37,875 nt of DNA from a virus: positions 1-37,875 of IMG/VR virus record IMGVR_UViG_3300010412_000050, one strand, 5' to 3'. The translations under genes and the position numbers were made by a program. Of this stretch, positions 7,032 through 15,447 are shown one piece after another. The notes under the pieces are model-generated. The model saw nothing but the letters and a program-made list of their open reading frames with translations. It did not search any database and was not told where the DNA came from. The number at the start of each line of letters is the position of its first letter. Position 1 is the stretch's first letter.

Positions 7032-7997
7032 ATGTACAACGAGAAGAATCCCCACCTACTCCCTCCCGCAGAAGGCGGCTCTGGGAACGTGGGAGATATT
7101 CCACCCGTGATGCCCGCTGACCGGGTCCCTTCCATCAGCAGGCCCGTGGGTAGCGAGGTCAAGGTGACCTCTCCCCACGACGCCGTGCTCCCGATGGACG
7201 GCCTCCCGGGGCGGTCCGGAAGCGAGCCCCAGGAAGGTGGGGAAGAGGCTCCCGCTCCCAAGGCGGCGGCCAAGGCCCCGGCTTCCAAGCCGGACGGGGA
7301 AGCGCCGGAGGTGGAGCTGCGCTACTTCGCGAGAGAGTTCGACGAGTCGTCTCTCCCCGAGGCTGCGCGTCCGGTATTTCACGAGATGAGGCAGGAGCTG
7401 GATCGGGTTCTCGAGCAGATCCCGTCCATGGACGTGCTGAACGAGCTGGCCGCGAGGGCGCAGGCGTACGACAAGATCGCGTCGGACCCGGCGTTCGAAC
7501 GGTATCTCAACTCCCTTGCAGGGGATGTCGGGAAGTCCGCGACTCCGGATGGTTCGGATGTCGAGGACGACGAGATCCTTTCCAACCTCGATGTCGACAC
7601 GAAGTCCGCCGTACAGCGGCTGATCGACAAGGCGATCGAGTCCAGGGTCGGACCCCTCATGCAGGACGTGTGGGGACAGAAGGCCCGGGCCGAGATCTCC
7701 TCGCTGGAAGCCAAGTACGGGAAGGCCTTCACGACGGCGCTCGAGAACGGAGGGATCTCGAAGACGATGCAGTCCAAGAACCTCTCCGCCGAGGACGCGT
7801 TCCTGTATCTGCGCGGACAGGACGCTCTCCGTCGGCAGGATGCGGATCGGGCTGCTACCGCTGCGAGGAAGGCTGCTGCGACCATGGAAGGGCCCGGCTC
7901 GACCCGATCGAACGTGGCTCCCATGCCTCGTAAGGTGAACACCGTCCAGGATGCGTACCGTCTGGCCGAGGAGATGATGGGCAGGCGGGAGATCTAG
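7032..7997 (+). CDS. Probable scaffolding protein (321 aa)
   Basis: Scaffold proteins guide assembly of the procapsid and are removed before maturation. This one lies directly upstream of the major capsid gene, the classic place. It has a proline/glycine/alanine-rich disordered N-terminal third, then an acidic helical middle (residues about 95-230, for example EMRQELDRVLEQI and DDEILSNLDVDTKSAVQRL) and a basic helical C-terminus (MPRKVNTVQDAYRLAEEMM). A disordered front with helical coiled coils and a basic capsid-binding tail is the usual scaffold plan. No protease triad is visible. Confidence 0.75.
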   Translation: MYNEKNPHLLPPAEGGSGNVGDIPPVMPADRVPSISRPVGSEVKVTSPHDAVLPMDGLPGRSGSEPQEGGEEAPAPKAAAKAPASKPDGEAPEVELRYFAREFDESSLPEAARPVFHEMRQELDRVLEQIPSMDVLNELAARAQAYDKIASDPAFERYLNSLAGDVGKSATPDGSDVEDDEILSNLDVDTKSAVQRLIDKAIESRVGPLMQDVWGQKARAEISSLEAKYGKAFTTALENGGISKTMQSKNLSAEDAFLYLRGQDALRRQDADRAATAARKAAATMEGPGSTRSNVAPMPRKVNTVQDAYRLAEEMMGRREI

Positions 7998-8024
7998 GAC
8001 ACCACACTCACGAGGGTTTGACAC

Positions 8025-9062
8025 ATGCCTACCCCGGCACAGTGGCAGTCGAGTCTGGTCCTTGACCAGATCCTGACGACCACGGTCCAGAACTACATGC
8101 AGACGTTGTTCGAGCAGGTCCTGACGAACAACTTCCTGTACTACTGGCTGTTCTCCCGCAACCGCATCAAGACCATGGACGGCGGCGAGGCCATCGTCGT
8201 TCCGCTCATGTACGGCTTGAACGAGACGGTGCGGTCCTACTCCGGGTTCGATCCTCTGGATGTGACCCCGCAGGACGGACTCACTCCGGCTCGTTACGAG
8301 TGGAAGCAGATCTCCGGATCGCTTTCCATCTCGCGGAAGATGGAGCGCCAGAATTCCGGTAAGGCCCGGATGCTGTCCCTGCTCGAGGCCAAGATGGAGC
8401 AGCTCCGCATGAGCTTCAACGAGGTCCTGGGCGCGATGGCCTTCGGTCGCGGACTCGGCAACGGCGGAAAGGACTTCCTGGGGCTCCGTGCCCTGGTGGA
8501 GCCCGGTTCCTACGGAACCGTGGGCGGGATCGACGGCAACACGTACACGTGGTGGCGGAATCAGGCGGTTGCTGCCTCCGGGTATCCGGGTGGTGGGAAC
8601 TTCGACGCTGGCGGTACGGCGGACACGATCGAGGGACAGACGATGGTGCGTGACCTGTACATGAAGTGCGTGCGGGGAACGCAGCAGCCGGATCTCGCGA
8701 TCACCCACCTGACGACCTACTCGGAGTACGAGGCCGCTCTCGCGCAGAACGAGCGGTTCACGGACTCGACGACGGCGATGCACGGCTTCATGAACCTCAA
8801 GGTCAAGAACGCCACGATGGCCTGGGAGGAGTCGTACATCTGGGGCGGGGCTTCCCCGTTCACGACCGTCGGTTCCGTGGGGCAGTTCTACCTGCTCAAC
8901 TCGCAGTTCCTGCAGGTCGTCGTCGACTCGGAGACGAACTTCGTCTCCACGCCCTTCGTCCGGCCCCACGACCAGGACGCCCGCACGAGCCAGATCCTGC
9001 TCATGGGCAACCTCGTCGCGTCGAACCGGAAGCGCCAGGGCGTGATCTACGCCATCACGTAG
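8025..9062 (+). CDS. Major capsid protein (345 aa)
   Basis: The product forms the icosahedral shell. The size, position after the scaffold and an N-terminus typical of HK97-fold capsid proteins (helical start, then VVPLMYGLNETVRSYSGFD and EWKQISGSLSISRKM, which resemble the N-arm and E-loop region) support the call. A long helix follows (LLEAKMEQLRMSFNEVLGAMAF), the expected spine helix. The ATG is preceded by a modest site (GAGGG). It is followed by a strong G/C hairpin at 9091-9108. Confidence 0.85.
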   Translation: MPTPAQWQSSLVLDQILTTTVQNYMQTLFEQVLTNNFLYYWLFSRNRIKTMDGGEAIVVPLMYGLNETVRSYSGFDPLDVTPQDGLTPARYEWKQISGSLSISRKMERQNSGKARMLSLLEAKMEQLRMSFNEVLGAMAFGRGLGNGGKDFLGLRALVEPGSYGTVGGIDGNTYTWWRNQAVAASGYPGGGNFDAGGTADTIEGQTMVRDLYMKCVRGTQQPDLAITHLTTYSEYEAALAQNERFTDSTTAMHGFMNLKVKNATMAWEESYIWGGASPFTTVGSVGQFYLLNSQFLQVVVDSETNFVSTPFVRPHDQDARTSQILLMGNLVASNRKRQGVIYAIT

Positions 9063-9090
9063 GTAGGCTTCTTCCGAACTCGGGAGAGGA

Positions 9091-9108
9091 TCCCCCCGGG
9101 AGGGGGGA
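9091..9108 (+). promoter_or_regulatory. G/C hairpin with GNRA-type loop after the capsid gene
   Basis: The 7-bp arms TCCCCCC (9091-9097) and GGGGGGA (9102-9108) flank a GGGA tetraloop in the 69-bp gap after the major capsid gene. There is no T-run, so it is unlikely to be a full intrinsic terminator. It could be a partial terminator, a processing site or a 3'-stabilising hairpin that raises capsid mRNA over downstream genes. Confidence 0.5.
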
Positions 9109-9131
9109 CATAGAAGAAGGAGCACAAGAAC

Positions 9132-9713
9132 ATGAGGATCCAGGCCATCAACGCCAGCACGCTCGACCGGGAGCTTCCCAACGCTTCCGAGCGGTCGTAT
9201 CTGGTGATGAAGAACAAGAACGCGTACACGGCGTACAAGGGAACCCCTGCCTTCCTGATGATCGTCGGGAACGAGACGTACACGGGGACGAAGGGTTCCG
9301 GGAACGCCACGGTCACCACGGCCTTGGCTGGGCGTGGAGCCCAGGGGACCACCACGCGGAAGATCTACAACGCCGCGAGGGGGTACAGCGCCACGGACGC
9401 CCCCATGTGGCTCGGGTTCTGGGATGACGAGCCTGCCGCCGGGAAGTTCGGGCGTGTCCAGATCAGCGGCGTGTGCGACAACGCCGTCGTGAAGGACCAC
9501 TCGACGACCTCGATCACGGCCAATGCCGGGATCGCGGGGACGCCCGCGACCACGAGCAGCATCGATCACCTGCTGTTGACGGCTACCATCACGTTCCCGG
9601 CTGCGTACGGGGTGGTGGTGGACACGGCGGGTGTGACGGCGACGAACAGCCATTTCTACTTCGACGTGGGTGTCCTGATCGGCCCTGGCTGGTCTTCGAC
9701 TCACGGGTGGTAG
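9132..9713 (+). CDS. Probable capsid decoration or minor head protein (193 aa)
   Basis: The ATG at 9132 has a good purine-rich site (AGAAGAAGGAGC). The protein is small, soluble and beta-rich, with many Gly, Thr, Ala and Ser residues and strand-like segments (HLLLTATITFPAAYGVVVD and SHFYFDVGVLIGPGW). A small beta-rich protein encoded immediately downstream of the major capsid gene is commonly a decoration or cement protein on the outer capsid. No signature motif confirms this; a head-completion role is the alternative. Confidence 0.55.
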   Translation: MRIQAINASTLDRELPNASERSYLVMKNKNAYTAYKGTPAFLMIVGNETYTGTKGSGNATVTTALAGRGAQGTTTRKIYNAARGYSATDAPMWLGFWDDEPAAGKFGRVQISGVCDNAVVKDHSTTSITANAGIAGTPATTSSIDHLLLTATITFPAAYGVVVDTAGVTATNSHFYFDVGVLIGPGWSSTHGW

Positions 9714-9723
9714 GAGGAAGCTG

Positions 9724-10263
9724 ATGCCACAGGTCCCCGAGGGTGCGGATCTCCAGGCAGCGGTCAGGTCCATGGAGCGCTTCAACCGGAACATGGACCA
9801 GAGATTCCATGTCACTCTTGAGGACCAGTTGTCCCCGGAGCGGTTGCAGGACGGTGAAGAGATCATCCTGAATTTCCAGGAGATGAGCCGATGCACGGTA
9901 TGCGGTCGTCTCGTCACTCTTCGCCGCCTGCTCCGCGAAGGGATGTGCAAGTGCTTGAACCGGAAAGTGGTCACCGCCGGATTCCTCCGCGAGGAAGACA
10001 TCCTCGAGATCGAAGAGGAGTACGGTTGGGACCACGTAACCATCACAGGGTTGACCCATGACCAGATTTCCCCCCGACTACATCCCCCCGGGTGCGACAG
10101 ACGCGGAGAAGCCGATTTCGGGCTTCACGAGGAGCGACTACATTCCTCCGCCCTCCGAGGGCATCACCGAGAGCGAAATCGAAGGCTTGAACAACTTGCC
10201 GATCGAAGGTGGCTCGCCGGACACGCCGGAGAGTTCCTCCGGAAGCTCGTCGGAAAGTCCTGA
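9724..10263 (+). CDS. Zinc-finger-like protein with run-on C-terminus (179 aa)
   Basis: The ATG follows GGAGGAAGCTG. Residues 1-110 look native: a helical start, an acidic segment and a four-cysteine cluster, CTVC (57-60) and CKC (75-77), likely to bind zinc, then GWDHVTITGL. From about residue 112 the frame continues without a stop through the next gene (start 10058). There the codon positions favour the other frame, and the product turns into an arginine/histidine-rich sequence typical of an overlapped frame. The run-on tail is therefore probably either non-functional or the result of a lost stop. A C-run at 10070-10075 could allow a frame shift into the next gene. Function unknown. Confidence 0.55.
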   Translation: MPQVPEGADLQAAVRSMERFNRNMDQRFHVTLEDQLSPERLQDGEEIILNFQEMSRCTVCGRLVTLRRLLREGMCKCLNRKVVTAGFLREEDILEIEEEYGWDHVTITGLTHDQISPRLHPPGCDRRGEADFGLHEERLHSSALRGHHRERNRRLEQLADRRWLAGHAGEFLRKLVGKS

Positions 10264-10402
10264 TGATCCGACGGTCGGGATGTCGCTGAAGGAGCTGGGC
10301 AAGTTCCTGGTGGACTCCGGGATGGACGTGGAGTCCGTCCGGAAGCTGAACAAGATGCAGCGTCGGAAGAAGGCCCTGGAGGTCCTGGCTTCGGAGGGTT
10401 AG
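10058..10402 (+). CDS. Hypothetical proline/serine-rich protein (114 aa)
   Basis: The ATG at 10058 lies inside the upstream frame; G/C-rich third positions from here on mark this as the true coding frame. The N-terminus has a repeated DYIPP motif (residues about 7-11 and 27-31) in a proline-rich disordered stretch, then an acidic Ser/Glu/Pro linker, and a C-terminal helical domain (SLKELGKFLVDSGM and VRKLNKMQRRKKALEVL). Disordered linkers with short repeats suggest a virion assembly or scaffold-like adapter role. The ribosome binding site is weak (CAGGG), which fits translational coupling or frame-shifting from upstream. Confidence 0.6.
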   Translation: MTRFPPDYIPPGATDAEKPISGFTRSDYIPPPSEGITESEIEGLNNLPIEGGSPDTPESSSGSSSESPDDPTVGMSLKELGKFLVDSGMDVESVRKLNKMQRRKKALEVLASEG

Positions 10403-10711
10403 GTGGGAGGCACTGGAAAAGGTGGGTCGAAGACCCAGCCGACGTTGAACCGGGAGTCGGTGACGTACACCGGTGAGACGGCGATCACTCTTCCGGATCA
10501 CACCCGAGCCATCCTCGTGAGGGCTCTCTCCGCCACGGATCTTCGGGTGGCGTGGGCGACGGGACAGGTGAACTCTGCCTCGGGGGACTGGTTCCTCTTG
10601 AGGGAGGGGGAAACCTACTGGGAAGACGACATGTGGACGGGGAAGACGTTGTACATGCGGGCCGATGTGGCTGCAGCCAACGTCGATGTGGCGGTTCTCA
10701 CGTGGGAGTAG
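10403..10711 (+). CDS. Small virion-associated protein (102 aa)
   Basis: The GTG start is immediately after the previous stop and has a good site (GGAGGGTTAG). The product begins with a glycine-rich MGGTGKGG segment. It then forms a beta-rich domain with strands RAILVRAL, DLRVAWATGQV, DWFLLREGETYWED and KTLYMRADV, ending VDVAVLTWE. This looks like a compact jelly-roll of the kind found in small head-fibre or appendage subunits. Context (virion operon between capsid and adaptor) agrees. No enzymatic motif seen. Confidence 0.6.
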   Translation: MGGTGKGGSKTQPTLNRESVTYTGETAITLPDHTRAILVRALSATDLRVAWATGQVNSASGDWFLLREGETYWEDDMWTGKTLYMRADVAAANVDVAVLTWE

Positions 10712-10714
10712 GTA

Positions 10715-11185
10715 GTGCCGATCCGGGGGCAGCTTCTTCACGCGAAGGGTGACACGGTCCAGGGTCTCCAGCCCATCCAGGGAGGAGTCGGCCACTCCTC
10801 GAATTTCTACCTGTCCCCCTATGAATTCTCACTCCAGTACGGTATCTCGGGAGCTGCCGGGACCGGTGGGGTACTCCGTACTGTCAACGGAACCTCCACG
10901 AACCGGGGCTTTACGATGCCCTGGGATTGCACCCTCGTGTGGAATTCCTGCACGAACCAGGATTCTCCCGTGAACGTCTCGGGGGATCTCGTGATCTGGG
11001 TGAACGGGTTCTCCACCTATACGATCCCTGGAGCTTTTGGAACTCCTCTTCCGGTTCCCTACGCCAACATCACGTTGGGCTGGGATTTTTCTGCGGGGGA
11101 TGCGGTCAGCTTCCGGCTGGGAACGGTGGTCGGAGGAACTATCTCGAACCTGAACGCCACGGCTGGTTTCCGGAGGCGGTTCTGA
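10715..11185 (+). CDS. Small beta-rich virion protein, paralogue A (156 aa)
   Basis: The GTG at 10715 is preceded by GGGAGTAGG. The product shares a layout with the next protein: a start MPIRG versus MPIQD, a core LRTVNGTSTN versus LRTINGVTPN, then a tryptophan after a cysteine (DCTLVW versus NCKIVW), and an ending RRRF versus RWRF. The two adjacent genes therefore probably arose by tandem duplication. The strand-rich sequence (GDLVIWVNGFSTYTI) suggests a head or tail appendage subunit. I do not recognise a named family. Confidence 0.65.
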   Translation: MPIRGQLLHAKGDTVQGLQPIQGGVGHSSNFYLSPYEFSLQYGISGAAGTGGVLRTVNGTSTNRGFTMPWDCTLVWNSCTNQDSPVNVSGDLVIWVNGFSTYTIPGAFGTPLPVPYANITLGWDFSAGDAVSFRLGTVVGGTISNLNATAGFRRRF

Positions 11186-11646
11186 TGCCCATCCAGGACG
11201 TGGGGTTCCAGCCTCGGACGGTGTCCATCGCGGGAACGGATGTCCGGATCTGGACCTTCCGGGATTCCACGGGGGACCGGGTCTCGATCAACGAAGACAC
11301 CCTGGTGTACGCCAGGAACGCATCCCCTACAGGAACGGAGTTCCTCCGCACGATCAACGGGGTCACTCCCAACTCCACGTTCGGTCCGGTGGTTCCCTAC
11401 AACTGCAAGATCGTGTGGCTCACGGCGAGCGCTGCCAACACCCCGAACGTTCCCCTGAAGATCTGGTCCGGGGGAGCTACCTTGAGTACGCTCACCTGGA
11501 ACTCCCAGAATCAGGCGTGGGCCTTGGATGTCGATGTTTCCCAGATGGCGAACATCTCTATCGAGCACGCCTATAATCCCATGGACCTTACGCAGGTCCA
11601 GGCCCAGTACCCGATCGTGGTGATCGGCTACAGGTGGAGGTTCTGA
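11185..11646 (+). CDS. Small beta-rich virion protein, paralogue B (153 aa)
   Basis: The ATG overlaps the stop of paralogue A (TGATG) and is preceded by GGAGG. The product is beta-rich with many Thr, Asn, Ser and Val residues (VPYNCKIVWLTASAAN, PLKIWSGGATLSTLTW) and ends GYRWRF. Its LRTINGVTPN and CKIVW segments match the upstream protein. A structural role, perhaps as two forms of the same appendage, is inferred from duplication and position. Confidence 0.65.
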   Translation: MPIQDVGFQPRTVSIAGTDVRIWTFRDSTGDRVSINEDTLVYARNASPTGTEFLRTINGVTPNSTFGPVVPYNCKIVWLTASAANTPNVPLKIWSGGATLSTLTWNSQNQAWALDVDVSQMANISIEHAYNPMDLTQVQAQYPIVVIGYRWRF

Positions 11647-12386
11647 TGTCGACCTTCGTCTTCTCGCTCCACCACCTGACTCTCTCGGACCTGCGGTCGA
11701 GGGTGGTCCGCAAGATCCGGAACGACCAGATCGACGACGATGTGGACGGGTGGATCAACGACGTGGTCCAGTGGCTCACCGCCGAATTCCCGCAGGAATC
11801 CCTCCTCTCGGACGGGGAGGATCTCCTCACGGGAACCGGGGCCACGCGGTTCTTCGATCTCCCGGACGACTTCCAGCACATGCTGGTGGTCTACGACGAG
11901 ACGGACAACTCCCCCCTGGACGGGGTCAGCCCCCAGGCGATGATCGAGGAGTGGGAGACCTACCCTCTCGTCACCGAGGACCCCCAGTGCTACACGATCG
12001 TCGGTCGGAAGAACGCCGTCGGTTCCACGAACCCCACCGGGATCGTCCAGCCGAAGAGGATCAAGTTCGACACGATCGTCCCGTCCGCGAAGGTTCTCCG
12101 GTACACGTACTACAAGCTCCACCACAAGCTCGTGAACGACGACGACCCCGTGTTCCTGGACCCCGAGATCCAGGCCATGATCGTGGATGGGGTTCTCCTC
12201 GAGGCGGACCAGTTCTCGAACCACGAGGACTATGAGCGCCACGAGAGGAAGTTCATGCGGCGGATGGACCGGGCGTTGACCCGGAGAGCCCGCCAGCCCT
12301 CCCGCCGGGTGCAGGTCGGCGGGGGGTATCGTCGCGGCAAGCCGTATCCGCCGAGGCTCCCCTCCAACTACCCTAGGGGTTGGTGA
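11646..12386 (+). CDS. Head-tail adaptor protein (246 aa)
   Basis: The ATG at 11646 overlaps the previous stop and is preferred to one 12 bp upstream. The N-terminus, with the helical pattern LSDLRSRVVRKIRN ... DGWINDVVQWLTAEFP, is typical of the T7 gp11-like adaptor family that docks on the portal ring and carries the tail. A beta-rich middle follows, then a helical C-terminal part with an Arg-rich, Tyr/Pro-rich tail (RRVQVGGGYRRGKPYPPR). The gene directly precedes the nozzle-like gene, as in T7-like tails. Confidence 0.75.
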   Translation: MSTFVFSLHHLTLSDLRSRVVRKIRNDQIDDDVDGWINDVVQWLTAEFPQESLLSDGEDLLTGTGATRFFDLPDDFQHMLVVYDETDNSPLDGVSPQAMIEEWETYPLVTEDPQCYTIVGRKNAVGSTNPTGIVQPKRIKFDTIVPSAKVLRYTYYKLHHKLVNDDDPVFLDPEIQAMIVDGVLLEADQFSNHEDYERHERKFMRRMDRALTRRARQPSRRVQVGGGYRRGKPYPPRLPSNYPRGW

Positions 12387-14230
12387 TGTCCCAGAAGGCG
12401 GTCTTCGCCCACATCCCGTTCGCCGGGTACAAGAAGACCCGGGAGAACACGGACCCGTTCTTCTCGAGCCCCGGGGATCTCACCGAGGCCCAGTTCGGGA
12501 TGTACACGTTGGAGGGAGGGTTCCTCCAGCATGGAGGAATCAAGCTCGCGGCGGCTGCCGTCTCCGGGACTCCGAAGCCCATCTGGATGTACCGGTGGTA
12601 TCGTGGGAAGAGCTACGCCACGAACCCGTTCCTCGTGCTCTACGACAACGGGTCCCTCTACATCGCCAACTCCGACCCGGCGGCTGTCTCCTTCACGATG
12701 GTCCTCGGGCAGGACTTCTCCACGGGCGTTGGCGTGAACATCACGGGCCTCTCCAGCACCTACTTCTCCGTGGAGGATACGGCGGGGTGGTTGTTCTTGG
12801 CTCCCGAGGATGCGGCGGATTCCTTCTACGCGTTCAACGGGACCCAGTTCTTCCAGGTGGGAGCGGTCCCCCCGGTGACCTCGGGAGGGTCTCCTGATTT
12901 CACTCCGGGCTTTGCTGGGAGCACCGGGGGTACTCTGACCCCGGCCACCTACTACTTCGTCTTCACGTACTACTTCGGCCCGGACAAGGAGCTTGGGGAA
13001 TCCAATCCTTCCGGGGAGCACTCGTACACCCTCGTCGGCCCGAACAACCGGATCGTGATCTCCGGCCTTCCTGCTGCCGCCCCACGGGACGACATCGGGT
13101 ACATCCGGATCTACCGGACTTTGGCGACCGGAGCCTCCGGAGGTCCGTACTACTACGTGGGCGAGGTCCAGATCGGGACCACCACCATCAACATCGATAC
13201 CGGAGACGCGGCTCTCGCCTTCGCGAACTTCGAACTCGAGACCGACCACGATCTCCCTCCTACCGGAGCCCGGTCTGTCGCTCTCCATCGGGACCGACTC
13301 TGGCTGGTGCAGGACGATCCTCCGAACCGGATCATCTGGTCCCTCGTCGGACAGCCGTACGTCTACCCCACGGAGAACTACTCCGACGAGCTGTTCCGCC
13401 AGACCCGGGAGATCACCACGATCTTCTCCCTGGGCCCCCGCCTCTACTGCTCGACGGACACGATCTGGGTCCTCGTGGGAGACCAGGAGTCCAATTTCTA
13501 CTGGGAGAATCTCCAGAACACCCAGGGGTTCATCGCGGAGCAGTCGGTCCGCCGGGCGGATGGGGTGGTCCTCGGTCTTGGAACGACTGATGTCCTGGTG
13601 TTCGATGGTACGAACACGTCTCCCCTCTTGAACGTCCGGGGGGTCGTCGAAGGGATCCTCCCCACGTTCAGGAAGAACGCCTTCGCGGTCTATCGGAAGA
13701 AGCACTACTACCTCGCCCTCCAGACCGAGGCGGCCCTGGATCCCAGCCTGATCCTTCTCATCCGCAGGGACCCTACGGCGGGAGCCGAGATGGGATTCTC
13801 GGCGTCCATCCTCAAGACGGAGTACATCCCGGATTCCGCCCACCCCGAGATCTACAAGACCTTCCGGGTCTCTGCTCTCTCCGGGTGGAGGGATGAGCTG
13901 AACCGGATCTACATCGGGAAGTCCGACGGGAAGATCTACGAGTTCGACAGGTTCTACTCGATCTCCGAGGATGGGGAGGATACCGCCGGTCTCGAGTTCA
14001 AGCTCAAGACCTCCTGGTTCTTCCCGAACGGTCCGTACGGGTGGAACATCTTCAACCGCTGGTACGTGGCGATCGAGGACGAGGGTGGGGGTGGGGACGT
14101 GGAAGTCTCCTGGGAGATCATGGACGACAACTTGAACTCCCTTCGTGAGGGATCCCATGTGGTGTCTCTTACGGATGAGTCCATCCCCGATGTGGTCGTC
14201 GGGCGCTGGAACAACACGAGGTGGTCATGA
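12386..14230 (+). CDS. Tail nozzle (tail tubular B-like) protein (614 aa)
   Basis: This protein likely forms the short tail tube (nozzle) below the adaptor and holds back DNA. It shows repeated strand-rich blades with turn motifs (FLVLYDNGSLYIANS, GRLYCSTDTIW-type segments, HRDRLWLVQDDPPNRIIWS, DVLVFDGTN), consistent with a beta-propeller. A fibronectin-like insert lies at about residues 185-280 (TYYFVFTYYFGPDKE ... IGYIRIYRTL). Length (about 600) and position match the podovirus nozzle family. The ATG overlaps the adaptor stop (TGATG). Confidence 0.8.
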   Translation: MSQKAVFAHIPFAGYKKTRENTDPFFSSPGDLTEAQFGMYTLEGGFLQHGGIKLAAAAVSGTPKPIWMYRWYRGKSYATNPFLVLYDNGSLYIANSDPAAVSFTMVLGQDFSTGVGVNITGLSSTYFSVEDTAGWLFLAPEDAADSFYAFNGTQFFQVGAVPPVTSGGSPDFTPGFAGSTGGTLTPATYYFVFTYYFGPDKELGESNPSGEHSYTLVGPNNRIVISGLPAAAPRDDIGYIRIYRTLATGASGGPYYYVGEVQIGTTTINIDTGDAALAFANFELETDHDLPPTGARSVALHRDRLWLVQDDPPNRIIWSLVGQPYVYPTENYSDELFRQTREITTIFSLGPRLYCSTDTIWVLVGDQESNFYWENLQNTQGFIAEQSVRRADGVVLGLGTTDVLVFDGTNTSPLLNVRGVVEGILPTFRKNAFAVYRKKHYYLALQTEAALDPSLILLIRRDPTAGAEMGFSASILKTEYIPDSAHPEIYKTFRVSALSGWRDELNRIYIGKSDGKIYEFDRFYSISEDGEDTAGLEFKLKTSWFFPNGPYGWNIFNRWYVAIEDEGGGGDVEVSWEIMDDNLNSLREGSHVVSLTDESIPDVVVGRWNNTRWS

Positions 14231-15444
14231 CCATCGTCTGGGATGGAGCGATTGCGGGTCCCCTCTACGCGGACAACTTCGTGTGGCCTACTCCCACGGC
14301 CTACTCCGATGGAGCCGGGAACATCGTGGTCACCCAGACCACTACCACGATGCACACGAACCGGCTCGAGATCCGGAACTGCACCTCCTTGAAGATCCCG
14401 CCGAACGGGTATCTCTCGGCCCAGACGAACTCCACGACCGAAGCTGGGGAGGTCATCATCATCGGGGACCCTGAGAATCCCTGCGTGATCGATTCGGTCT
14501 CCGGACAGTTCCAGACCCTCTCGGTGGCCCCCGCTCATACCGGAGCGATCCCGAAGCTCGAGATCTACAGCGCGGAGATCAAGAACGCCGGGCAGGCACC
14601 GGGGTTTCCTGCGGTCTCCGGGACCGCTGGAGGTTCCGGCAGGCAGTTCAAGCTGGTGGTATGGGATACCAAGATCCACCTGTGCAAGGCGGACCTGATC
14701 AACGTCGTCACGGGAATCCAAACCGTGACCGGCCCTGTGGACATCCGGAGGTGCCAGCTCATCGCCTGTGGAACGGATGGCGACAAGCTCCGTCAAGCCA
14801 TCCAGCTCGATGGGCTCGATGCCGGAGCCAAGGTCACCGTGGACCATTGCTCCTTCCTGTTCAGGTCCCTCCGTACCGCCGGGAGGCAGGACACGATCTC
14901 CATCGGGAACAACGTCGAGCTGACGTTGACGAACAACATCATCACCCAGGAGAACACGGACGGAGTCCAGGTCAGTCGGGTGGTGGACATCACGGGAACC
15001 GGAACGGTCGTGAACAACAACAACTTCATCTACACCTATGTGGAAGCCCAGGACCTGGGGTCGCTCGTCCTGGACTCCACGGATCAGGCGGCGGATCCCG
15101 GGTACTACAACTCCGCTTGTGCGACTCCCGACCTCCGACCGAACGCCGCGAACGGAACCCCGGATCTGTGGGAGGCGGACTCCATCGGGTGGCACCCGGG
15201 AGCCCTCGAGCCCCACAACCTCGTGGCCACCCTCTCCGGGACCACGGATGAGGTGATCTCCGCCGGGACGGACTGCGTGTACGCCTCGTCGAAGCAGAGG
15301 GTCTACGAGGGTTCTTTCGCCACCCCCACGTCCAAGGGGCACCGTGGCCGGGGAGTCCGGCTGCAGTTGAAGAGCACTGACCACAAGGGCCAGCGGACTT
15401 TTGCCGGGGCATGGGTCGAGTTCATCCCCGAGTCGAGAGGATAA
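14227..15444 (+). CDS. Beta-helix tail spike-like protein (405 aa)
   Basis: The ATG at 14227 overlaps the nozzle stop (ATGA); a GTG two codons earlier is possible. From about residue 40 to 290 the sequence shows short repeated rungs rich in Asn, Ile, Val and Thr (LEIRNCTSLKI, PVDIRRCQLIAC, KVTVDHCSFLF, VELTLTNNIITQ, GTVVNNNNFIYTY), the pattern of a right-handed parallel beta-helix of the pectate-lyase type. Such proteins are tail spikes or surface-binding proteins that may cleave polysaccharide. A C-terminal domain (from about 300) looks separate. No catalytic residues can be assigned. Confidence 0.7.
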   Translation: MTIVWDGAIAGPLYADNFVWPTPTAYSDGAGNIVVTQTTTTMHTNRLEIRNCTSLKIPPNGYLSAQTNSTTEAGEVIIIGDPENPCVIDSVSGQFQTLSVAPAHTGAIPKLEIYSAEIKNAGQAPGFPAVSGTAGGSGRQFKLVVWDTKIHLCKADLINVVTGIQTVTGPVDIRRCQLIACGTDGDKLRQAIQLDGLDAGAKVTVDHCSFLFRSLRTAGRQDTISIGNNVELTLTNNIITQENTDGVQVSRVVDITGTGTVVNNNNFIYTYVEAQDLGSLVLDSTDQAADPGYYNSACATPDLRPNAANGTPDLWEADSIGWHPGALEPHNLVATLSGTTDEVISAGTDCVYASSKQRVYEGSFATPTSKGHRGRGVRLQLKSTDHKGQRTFAGAWVEFIPESRG

Positions 15445-15447
15445 GCG

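Noticed and set aside
7056-10046. Very long minus-strand open frame under capsid genes
   Set aside because: Arg/His/Leu-rich shadow of strongly biased + strand genes.
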